Shown piece by piece: positions 1-6,524 of a stretch of DNA of 8,582 nucleotides. The stretch's first letter is position 1. Each line of letters begins with the position of its first letter. Origin of the DNA: Chitinophagaceae bacterium. Its GTDB lineage: Bacteria > Bacteroidota > Bacteroidia > Chitinophagales > Chitinophagaceae. A program made the translations under genes and the position numbers. Location of the stretch: contig PLEB01000332.1 of assembly GCA_003136915.1 (NCBI GenBank), forward strand, positions 1-8,582, in the 5' to 3' direction. A model generated the notes under the pieces. It saw only the letters and a program-made list of their open reading frames with translations, had not been told where the DNA came from and did not search any database.

Positions 1-88
1 ATTATTATTTCGTAATTCTATATTCATTCAATAATACGATCTATGATCATTCCGGATAAAATGGAATTGTTTTCACTTAATTCAACAA

Positions 89-1795
89 ATGAAACTAAGA
101 AGCAGTAATTGGTTCGGCAGAACAGGCAAAGACGGTTTTATTTATCGTGCCTGGATGAAAGGCCAGGGCATTCCTTCACATGAATTCAAAGGAAAGCCCG
201 TGATTGGCATCTGCAACACCTGGTCTGAACTGACTCCATGCAATGCGCATTTCAGGGAACTTGCGGAATCAGTCAAGCATGGCATTTATGAAGCTGGCGG
301 ATTCCCTGTTGAATTTCCGGTCATGTCCCTGGGTGAAACCCTGATTAAACCAACAGCCATGCTTTACCGGAACCTGGTGAGTATGGACGTTGAAGAATCC
401 ATCAGGGCAAATCCGATGGACGGCGTTGTGCTGCTTTGTGGTTGTGATAAAACAACACCGGCACTGATTATGGGAGCGTGCAGTGTAGACCTGCCGTCTA
501 TTGTTGTTTCGGGTGGTGCGATGCTCACGGGTAAATTCAGGGGAACTGACATCGGCACTTCAGATGTTTGGCGATTCGCTGAGGCTCTAAGAGCCGGAAA
601 AATGTCTCAGCAGGATATGGAATTTTCGGAAGCTTGTATGGCGCGCTCCCGGGGGCACTGCGCCGTGATGGGCACGGCTTCCACGATGGCATCCATGACG
701 GAAGCACTGGGACTTTCACTTGCAGAGAACGCGGCCATTCCGGCGGCAGATTCCAGGAGAAAAACCCTGGCACATCTTTCCGGAATGCGGATTGTCGAAA
801 TGGTAAAGGAAAACCTGAAGTTATCCGATATACTTTCCAGGGAGGCATTTGAAAATGCCATTATCACGAATGCCGCGATCGGAGGATCAACTAATTTTAT
901 AATCCATTTACTGGCCATTGCAGGACGTATTGGTGTAAAGTTGAGCATAGACGATTTTGATACAGATTCCCGGGGAATTCCGTTGATAGCCAATCTTCAG
1001 CCTTCAGGCAAATATTTTATGGAAGACCTGTATTATGCAGGAGGGATTCCTGCCGTAATGAAGGAGCTTCATTCATTTCTGAATGGCAATACCATTACTG
1101 TTAGCGGGAAACCCATTTCTGAAAATTATGAAAATAGCGATTGCTACAATCGCGAAGTGATCGCAACCGTTCAGCAACCTTTTAATCAGATGGCAGGCAT
1201 CTGTGTATTGAAAGGTAATTTATGCGAGCACGGCGCCGTCATCAAACCGTCCGCTGCGAGTGCATCCCTATTGAAGCATACGGGGAAGGCCGTGGTATTT
1301 GAGAATATTGATGATTACAAAGCAAGGATTGATGACCCGGATCTTGATGTGGATGAAAATAGTGTGCTCGTGCTTAAGCATGTAGGCCCGCGCGGATATC
1401 CCGGCATGCCGGAAGTAGGGAATATGTCCATACCCAAGAAATTACTTCTGAAAGGAATAACGGATATAGTGAGAATTTCGGATGGGAGAATGAGCGGTAC
1501 AGGATTTGGAACCGTGGTTTTACATGTTTCGCCCGAAGCCTTTATCGGAGGAAATCTGGCGATCGTTAGAAACGGTGATCCGATTACGCTCGACGTGAAG
1601 AATAAAATATTGTGCGTCGAAATTTCTGAAGAAGAAATCGGGGAAAGAAGAAAAAAAATAAAACCCATGCAGCAGGCGGCGGGCCGGGGTTATACCTGGT
1701 TATTCCGCCAGCATGTTGAACAGGCCCACCTCGGCGCTGACCTTGATTTTTTGAAGGGCGGTAGCGGGAGTGAGGTATTGAAAGATTCACACTAA
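89..1795 (+). CDS. IlvD/Edd-family sugar-acid (arabinonate/xylonate-type) dehydratase
   Basis: Predicted cytoplasmic Fe-S dehydratase that removes water from an aldonate (L-arabinonate, D-xylonate, L-fuconate or similar) to give a 2-keto-3-deoxy acid. At 568 aa it is close to the roughly 580 aa of characterised pentonate dehydratases. Visible residues match that subgroup: cluster cysteines C51 (in TPCN), C119 (in CGCDK) and C191 (in GHCAVMG); Mg ligands E83, D120 and K121, the last being the lysine that is carbamylated in homologues; and the catalytic serine S469 in DGRMSGTGFG. The C-terminal GYTWLFRQHVEQA...DLDFL segment is typical of sugar-acid dehydratases rather than of the branched-chain enzyme IlvD, and no ilv genes are nearby. 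The ATG follows an A-rich stretch without a Shine-Dalgarno sequence, as is usual in Bacteroidota. An SDR gene starts 19 bp downstream, so the two are probably co-transcribed. The family is certain; the substrate is inferred and cannot be fixed from sequence. Confidence 0.9.
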   Translation: MKLRSSNWFGRTGKDGFIYRAWMKGQGIPSHEFKGKPVIGICNTWSELTPCNAHFRELAESVKHGIYEAGGFPVEFPVMSLGETLIKPTAMLYRNLVSMDVEESIRANPMDGVVLLCGCDKTTPALIMGACSVDLPSIVVSGGAMLTGKFRGTDIGTSDVWRFAEALRAGKMSQQDMEFSEACMARSRGHCAVMGTASTMASMTEALGLSLAENAAIPAADSRRKTLAHLSGMRIVEMVKENLKLSDILSREAFENAIITNAAIGGSTNFIIHLLAIAGRIGVKLSIDDFDTDSRGIPLIANLQPSGKYFMEDLYYAGGIPAVMKELHSFLNGNTITVSGKPISENYENSDCYNREVIATVQQPFNQMAGICVLKGNLCEHGAVIKPSAASASLLKHTGKAVVFENIDDYKARIDDPDLDVDENSVLVLKHVGPRGYPGMPEVGNMSIPKKLLLKGITDIVRISDGRMSGTGFGTVVLHVSPEAFIGGNLAIVRNGDPITLDVKNKILCVEISEEEIGERRKKIKPMQQAAGRGYTWLFRQHVEQAHLGADLDFLKGGSGSEVLKDSH

Positions 1796-1814
1796 AATTA
1801 AAATCTGATTTTTT

Positions 1815-2585
1815 ATGTCAGATACAATATTTGCTGGTCAGGTTGCAATCGTAACAGGAGCAGGGCAGGGCATTGGTTTTGAAATCGCCCGTCGGCTTGC
1901 AGATTCTGGCGCCATTGTCATCCTGAATGATCTCGATACTGCACTCGCAGAAAATGCGGTCAGCCAGATCCGCAAAGAAAACAATCATCCTTGCATTGCC
2001 CTCGGGGGCGATGCCGGTGATCTGAACTTTATCCAAAAAATGGTTTCCACTGCAGTTGCTGAATTCGGGAAGCTGGATATCGTGATTGCCAACGCCGGAA
2101 TTACCCTATTTGGAGAGTTCTTAACCTATCCGCCGGAGTCTTTTTTCAGGGTGTTGCAGGTTAATCTGGGTGGCGTTTTCTTCCTGGCCCAGGCAGCAGC
2201 AAATCAAATGAAAAAACAGGGATCGGGTGGATCGCTTTTATTTACTTCTTCCGTTACCGGCCACCAGGCACATAAAAACCTGGCAGCATATGGCATGAGC
2301 AAGGCTGCTTTGGAAATGCTGGCAAAAAACCTGGTCGTGGAACTTTCGACTTTAAAGATCAATGTCAACACGATTGCGCCAGGCGCAACGCTTACCGAGA
2401 GAACAATGGAAGATGATCAATATGAAAAAACCTGGTCGGCCATAACTCCCATGGGCAGACCTGCCTATGCTTCCGATATTGCAAACGCCGCTTTATTTTT
2501 AGTTTCCGATAAAGCAAAGCATATTACCGGTCAGAGCCTGGTAATTGATGGCGGCTGGACCTCCGTAAGCCCATCGCCATACTGA
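1815..2585 (+). CDS. Short-chain dehydrogenase/reductase (classical SDR), probably sugar or sugar-acid oxidoreductase
   Basis: A 256-aa classical SDR with a single Rossmann-fold domain and no signal peptide. It shows the cofactor motif TGAGQGIG (residues 14-21), NAG (93-95), and the full catalytic tetrad N117, S146, Y159 and K163 with the standard Ser-x12-Tyr-x3-Lys spacing. The C-terminal IDGGW motif is also classical. D39 at the end of strand beta-2 (LND) favours NAD(H) over NADP(H). It follows the dehydratase by 19 bp in the same direction, so co-transcription is likely. In known oxidative sugar pathways, SDRs in this setting oxidise the starting sugar to a lactone or oxidise a 2-keto-3-deoxy sugar acid; either role would fit. 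SDR sequences do not reveal the substrate reliably, so only the family and cofactor type are well supported. Confidence 0.9.
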   Translation: MSDTIFAGQVAIVTGAGQGIGFEIARRLADSGAIVILNDLDTALAENAVSQIRKENNHPCIALGGDAGDLNFIQKMVSTAVAEFGKLDIVIANAGITLFGEFLTYPPESFFRVLQVNLGGVFFLAQAAANQMKKQGSGGSLLFTSSVTGHQAHKNLAAYGMSKAALEMLAKNLVVELSTLKINVNTIAPGATLTERTMEDDQYEKTWSAITPMGRPAYASDIANAALFLVSDKAKHITGQSLVIDGGWTSVSPSPY

Positions 2586-2621
2586 ATTCCAATTTTTCGC
2601 TTTCGGTTATTTCCGATTGCC

Positions 2622-2629
2622 TAAATTTG
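2622..2629 (+). promoter_or_regulatory. Candidate Bacteroidota -7 promoter box
   Basis: TAAATTTG, followed by C, matches the Bacteroidota -7 consensus TAnnTTTG exactly. It lies in the 107-bp gap after the SDR gene, about 63 bp before the start of the membrane-protein gene. No convincing -33 TTG/TTTG element is seen at the usual 19-21 bp distance, so this is a candidate only. If active, it would give the membrane protein and GMC gene a transcription unit separate from the dehydratase-SDR pair. Confidence 0.35.
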
Positions 2630-2643
2630 CTTGTCCATTTTGA

Positions 2644-2660
2644 AACCAAATAAATTGGTT
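2644..2660. promoter_or_regulatory. Small dyad AACCAA-N5-TTGGTT, possible operator
   Basis: A perfect 6-bp inverted repeat (AACCAA and TTGGTT, spacer ATAAA) lies just downstream of the candidate -7 box and 32 bp before the membrane-protein start. A second AACCAA at 2675-2680 could pair with the same TTGGTT arm. No T-run follows, so it is not an intrinsic terminator. It could be a repressor site or a 5'-UTR hairpin, but a short AT-rich dyad can also arise by chance. Confidence 0.25.
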
Positions 2661-2692
2661 GACCCCGGATTGATAACCAAAAATTTAAATAA

Positions 2693-3124
2693 ATGAACAG
2701 TTTCGTAGAACGGACGCCCTTATCAAAAGCTTTGATGACCGGACTATTTACCGGCTTAGTTTCAACGATCGTCAGTTTGTTTTATAATATTTTTTTCCGT
2801 TTATCCACCGGTTTTCCGCTCCCGGAAATTGTCAACGTGTCCAGTATCATCTTTGTTATCAATCTGATCTTTGTATTTATCGGCCTGTTTTATTTTTTTC
2901 TTCATAGAATTTCTGCCCGGGGTGATCTGATTTACCTTGTAATCACGGTTGGCGTCACCCTGATCGTCCTCTGGCTGGTCAGCGGCATGGAGAGCTCACA
3001 AAATTCACGTTATGTACATGACTTCAAAGGTCTCCTGACAGGGATTTTCGTTATTATGAGCATCAATGCCTTTCTTATTCCTTTTTTAATAAAAAAGAAA
3101 TGGTTTGAGGATTTTTTCCTCTGA
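2693..3124 (+). CDS. Hypothetical four-helix membrane protein
   Basis: A 143-aa protein that I do not recognise as a named family. Hydrophobicity read from the sequence gives four membrane helices at about residues 14-34, 50-70, 79-98 and 113-133. The positive-inside rule (R7/K12 at the N-terminus, HRISARGD between helices 2 and 3, KKK after helix 4) predicts both ends in the cytoplasm. There is no signal peptide, no conserved Cys or His pair for haem or metal, and no enzymatic motif. The ATG is preceded by an A/T-rich tract without a Shine-Dalgarno sequence. It lies 37 bp upstream of the GMC dehydrogenase in the same direction, so the two are probably co-transcribed. A role as membrane anchor or partner of that enzyme is a guess from position alone. 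Confidence 0.75.
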   Translation: MNSFVERTPLSKALMTGLFTGLVSTIVSLFYNIFFRLSTGFPLPEIVNVSSIIFVINLIFVFIGLFYFFLHRISARGDLIYLVITVGVTLIVLWLVSGMESSQNSRYVHDFKGLLTGIFVIMSINAFLIPFLIKKKWFEDFFL

Positions 3125-3161
3125 ATAAGGATCAGCTATCATTCACCAGTAAAACGATTGT

Positions 3162-4871
3162 ATGCCGGGTGCTGACTCCGTTGACCAACATAATTTTGAT
3201 GCCATCGTTATCGGATCAGGGATCAGCGGTGGCTGGGCCGCAAAAGAATTGTGCGATCTCGGACTCAAAACACTGGTTTTGGAGAGAGGAAGAAATGTTG
3301 AACATATCAAGGACTATCCTACCGCTACCAAGGACCCATGGGATTTCAAACACCGTGGCGAAAACACGCTCGAAATAAAAAAAGACAATCCGATCATAAG
3401 CAAGTGTTATGCTTTCGGCGAGGATACGCATCATTTTTTTGTAAAGGATGCAGAGCATCCTTATGTGCAGGAAAAACCGTTTGATTGGATCCGGGGCTAC
3501 CAGGTTGGTGGTAAATCCATTATGTGGGGTCGCGCCTGCCAGCGCTGGAGTGATTTTGAATTTACTGCTCCCGCCAGATATGGATATGCTGTTGACTGGC
3601 CGATCAGATACAAGGATATTGCGCCCTGGTACTCTCACGTGGAAATATTCTCCGGCGTTTGCGGCAGTAAGGATGGCCTGGAAGCGATGCCCGATGGAGA
3701 ATACCTCCCTCCTTTTGAAATGAGCTGCGTGGAACAGGAGATCCAGCAGAAGATCCACGCGAATTACAAAGACCGCTTTATGGTGCATAGCCGCTGGGCG
3801 CATTTAACAAAGCCCAATGAGATTCATTTGCAACAGGGAAGGGGTCAGTGCCAGGCCCGCGATCTATGCACGCGCGGATGCCCTTACGGAGGATACTTCA
3901 GTTCGGTTTCTTCTACCTTACCCTGGGCAAAAAAAACCGGGAACCTTACGGTGCGTCCTCATTCCGTAGTGCACTCAATAATATACGACGAAAAAAAAGG
4001 AAAGGCGACCGGCGTGCGGATTATAGATGATATCAGCAAGAAAACCACCGATTATTTTGCAAGGGTAATTTTTGTGAATGCGGCTTGCTTAAATACCAAT
4101 TTGATTTTATTGAATTCAACTTCATCCCGTTTCCCAAATGGATTGGGAAATGACAACGGCTTGTTGGGAAAGTTCATGGCTTTTCACAATTACCGGGGAA
4201 ATGTTTCTGGCAGATTTAAAGGATTCGAAGATAAGTACGTCTACGGCCGTAACCCGACAAATCCAATTATTGCTAATTACCGGAACTTGCATAAAAGGGA
4301 TACGGATTATCTGGGTGGCTTCCTGACATTTGTTTGGTCGAGACGCTCAGCCGAAGCTTTTAGTAACGCTTCCGACGGACTTGGTGCTGAATATAAGGAA
4401 TCACTTACCGAACCCGGTCCCTGGATGGCGGGTATGTACATGCAGGGCGAAACCGTGCCGAGGGAATCAAACCACGTTCGTTTAAGTACCGATCAAAAAG
4501 ATCCATGGGGAATTCCTCAACTGATAACCTCTATCGGGTATGATGACAATGCAGATAAAATGGTTAAGGATTTTCTGACGCAAAGTGCGGAGATGCTGGA
4601 AAAAGCCGGCTGCGACCATATTCATTCGGTGGATACAAAGCAGGCACCGGGCCTGGATATCCACGAAATGGGCGGTTGCAGGATGGGAAGGGACCCCAGG
4701 ACTTCCTTATTAAATGAATGGAACCAGTTACATCACTGCAAGAATGTTTTTGTTACCGATGGCGCCTGCATGACCAGTACCGGAACCCAAAGCCCATCTA
4801 TATTATATATGGCTTTTGCCGCCAGGGCAGCCAACCATGCAAAGGAAGAACTGAAAAAAGGAAATGTTTAG
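3162..4871 (+). CDS. GMC-family FAD-dependent oxidoreductase (sugar/alcohol dehydrogenase type)
   Basis: A 569-aa flavoprotein of the glucose-methanol-choline family, expected to oxidise a hydroxyl of a sugar or polyol. The N-terminal FAD-binding Rossmann motif is IGSGISGG (residues 17-24), with E41 in LVLERG binding the adenosine ribose. GGKSIMWGR (116-124) is the second GMC signature region. The C-terminal domain carries HEMGGCRMG with the probable catalytic base H501. The second active-site position, 43 residues later, is S544 (TQSPS) where Asn or His is usual. C230, C236 and C240 form a C-x5-C-x3-C motif followed by PYGG, resembling the cluster-binding region of membrane-linked FAD glucose, gluconate and fructose dehydrogenases. 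There is no signal peptide or Tat motif; related enzymes are exported with a Tat-bearing small subunit, which is not found here. The ATG at 3162 is the first in frame after a TAA at 3150. The stop lies 3 bp from that of the opposing gene. Confidence 0.9.
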   Translation: MPGADSVDQHNFDAIVIGSGISGGWAAKELCDLGLKTLVLERGRNVEHIKDYPTATKDPWDFKHRGENTLEIKKDNPIISKCYAFGEDTHHFFVKDAEHPYVQEKPFDWIRGYQVGGKSIMWGRACQRWSDFEFTAPARYGYAVDWPIRYKDIAPWYSHVEIFSGVCGSKDGLEAMPDGEYLPPFEMSCVEQEIQQKIHANYKDRFMVHSRWAHLTKPNEIHLQQGRGQCQARDLCTRGCPYGGYFSSVSSTLPWAKKTGNLTVRPHSVVHSIIYDEKKGKATGVRIIDDISKKTTDYFARVIFVNAACLNTNLILLNSTSSRFPNGLGNDNGLLGKFMAFHNYRGNVSGRFKGFEDKYVYGRNPTNPIIANYRNLHKRDTDYLGGFLTFVWSRRSAEAFSNASDGLGAEYKESLTEPGPWMAGMYMQGETVPRESNHVRLSTDQKDPWGIPQLITSIGYDDNADKMVKDFLTQSAEMLEKAGCDHIHSVDTKQAPGLDIHEMGGCRMGRDPRTSLLNEWNQLHHCKNVFVTDGACMTSTGTQSPSILYMAFAARAANHAKEELKKGNV

Positions 4872-4874
4872 ATC

Positions 4875-6377
4875 CTAAAATCTTAATCTTATTCCTCCGG
4901 TAACGGGAAGTGCGAAAATGCTGTAATTTATCAGATCGCTCTTATTATTGAAATACTGTCCTTCAAAAGCAAAGCCCACACCGAATCTGCAGGAAAAGAA
5001 ATAATCAACACCCATTTTAAATCCCGCAGTGAAATCTCCTTTCAGATTGGGATTTGTCGTTAGCGTGGTGCCATTGTCCACTATTTTACCGTTTGTCGGA
5101 ATAGAATAGCCAAGTGACAGGGATACCTTGGCCTGAAAACCGGTAGGCTTCCTGGATAAAGTGAATTTTCCAAATAACTTCACAGGAATGATTGGTTTAC
5201 CCAGATAGACCGTATTGTAGGTTCCCGGCACCGTTCCGGGATAAAGGATATCATCCTGGTAGGAAAGTATTAAATAAGACGCGGAAATGCCAAGCTGAAA
5301 CCAATGACTTAAAATCCTTGAAATTCCAAATTCTCCGAAAAGCTGGGCGCCGTTGGTTTGGGTATGCTGGGTAGGATCGTTCAGTCTTGGTATGGAATTA
5401 AATGACCTGCCTGCATCAATGGCGATTTCCCATTTACTGTGACAGGTCTTTTCGAATTTAGTGGTTTCGGATCTGTAAACCGTATCGGCAATCAGATAAT
5501 TCACCGGCATGCTGGTGTCTGTCTGCCCTGCAATATCAGCTGTGATCGGAATATTCAAATGGATGCTGGTATCCTTGCAAACCTGAATTTGTTTTGGCCG
5601 GCCATTTACTTCGAGTTTCCAGGGGACAATATTTCTATCTTTAAAATAAACCAGGGTATCCTTGTGCCGGATGAGTTGCACAAGCGTATCATAGTTTTTC
5701 TTTTTCTCGCGGGATGGCGTGATCTTGCCTTCATAATAATTCATGGTCAGGCGTACCGGCCTTTTCACGGAGTCGTTCTTTTGTTCCGGAACATTTATCT
5801 GCGGCTGCACCGAAATTGTTTTGCAGCAGGCTCCGCCTTCATTCCCACCAGTAGATCCATTGGGATAAAACCCATTGCCGCAGGTATGCAGAATGTAAAG
5901 AAAACACCCGGAGGCATTTGTTAGCTTCCAGGCCGAAGTACCATGGGGGCCTTCTCCGGCAGGACTCAGAATAACATATTCGTAGTTGATCACATCCTTT
6001 TCCTTATCATAAAACCCCAGATTGCCCCGGGTGCCCGGATTGATATATACTTTGGTAACACTCTTCAAGTGAAGATCTTTGTAGCCATGTGTAAATCCGG
6101 AATTGCGTAATAAAAGATCAAATGCTTTAAATTCCCTTGCATACTTATGTTGTTTCACCGTATCGCGGATAGCTTTGATAAAAAGGGTCGGGCTTGTTAC
6201 ACCGTTTATTTTTTGCAAAAAAGGAAATTCCGGACGGCGGCCCAGCGGTTCGGCAAAGAGCCTGGGTTCATTGCCTTTATAAAATGTGTATAGACGGGAA
6301 TACTGTGGGCAGCGTTTCTGCCCAAAAGATTGGGAGCAGCAGGCTAGTACAGCAAAAAACAAGATAAAAAATCTCAT
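4875..6377 (-). CDS. Secreted protein with Cys-rich N-terminal region and C-terminal outer-membrane beta-barrel
   Basis: A 500-aa protein of unknown function. Residues 1-20 are a signal peptide (hydrophobic FFILFFAVLACC core), probably cut after FGQ by signal peptidase I. C13 and C14 make a lipoprotein site conceivable, but the lipobox is poor. Residues 21-190 form an unrecognised domain containing W150, C158, C166 and C184-C185 in a Gly/Asn-rich stretch. Residues 195-312 look like a charged linker or small beta domain with two further cysteines (C267, C312). Residues 315-500 show about eight alternating amphipathic strands ending in GGIRLRF; a terminal Phe is the usual BAM-recognition signature, so this is likely an eight-stranded barrel of the OmpA/PorT-like type. 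The protein is expected in the outer membrane with the N-terminal domain in the periplasm or exposed. It is convergent with the GMC gene, and no exact TAnnTTTG box precedes it. Confidence 0.8.
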   Translation of the reverse strand: MRFFILFFAVLACCSQSFGQKRCPQYSRLYTFYKGNEPRLFAEPLGRRPEFPFLQKINGVTSPTLFIKAIRDTVKQHKYAREFKAFDLLLRNSGFTHGYKDLHLKSVTKVYINPGTRGNLGFYDKEKDVINYEYVILSPAGEGPHGTSAWKLTNASGCFLYILHTCGNGFYPNGSTGGNEGGACCKTISVQPQINVPEQKNDSVKRPVRLTMNYYEGKITPSREKKKNYDTLVQLIRHKDTLVYFKDRNIVPWKLEVNGRPKQIQVCKDTSIHLNIPITADIAGQTDTSMPVNYLIADTVYRSETTKFEKTCHSKWEIAIDAGRSFNSIPRLNDPTQHTQTNGAQLFGEFGISRILSHWFQLGISASYLILSYQDDILYPGTVPGTYNTVYLGKPIIPVKLFGKFTLSRKPTGFQAKVSLSLGYSIPTNGKIVDNGTTLTTNPNLKGDFTAGFKMGVDYFFSCRFGVGFAFEGQYFNNKSDLINYSIFALPVTGGIRLRF

Positions 6378-6524
6378 CTGGAATTTTTATAAGTAAAGGT
6401 TGAATTCGGAAGGCGGGTAAGGATTGAAAACATTTAACGTAAAAATTCCCGTTTTCTTACCCTTCGGGCTAAATTGATAGATCTTCTGTATGCCGGTGTG
6501 ATCTGGGCGTGGACTTTCTTCCTA
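6378..6524. other. Intergenic region between decarboxylase 3' end and barrel-protein 5' end
   Basis: This 147-bp stretch must hold the promoter of the barrel-protein gene if that gene is not read from the decarboxylase. No exact TAnnTTTG box on the minus strand and no strong terminator hairpin were found. The only dyads seen are very short (for example CCC-TTC-GGG near 6461), and no coding potential was recognised. Confidence 0.4.

Noticed and set aside
1..88. Possible 3' end of an upstream gene on the plus strand
   Set aside because: Two frames stop within the first 35 bases and the third gives only an 18-residue AT-rich tail ending at 59 with no recognisable features. The palindrome ATGATCAT (43-50) is too short to mean much, and no TAnnTTTG box is present.
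89..1795. Branched-chain dihydroxy-acid dehydratase (ilvD)
   Set aside because: The C-terminal GYTWLFRQHVEQA...DLDFL segment and the ELTPCN context match pentonate dehydratases better, and no other branched-chain amino-acid genes are adjacent.
2603..2616. Terminator after the SDR gene
   Set aside because: The only stem is TCGG/CCGA, 4 bp with a 6-nt loop, and no T-run follows it.
3216..3803. Open frame on the minus strand, 195 codons
   Set aside because: It is antisense to the GMC gene across its FAD-binding motif; the plus-strand protein has clear family motifs there and the minus frame has none.
5439..5924. Open frame on the plus strand, 161 codons
   Set aside because: It lies wholly inside the barrel-protein gene on the other strand. 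Its product shows no coherent domain, whereas the minus-strand frame has a signal peptide and barrel signature.
6420..6480. Terminator hairpin after the decarboxylase
   Set aside because: Only 3-4 bp stems (CCC/GGG, or CCCG/CGGG with a long loop) can be formed, too weak to call.
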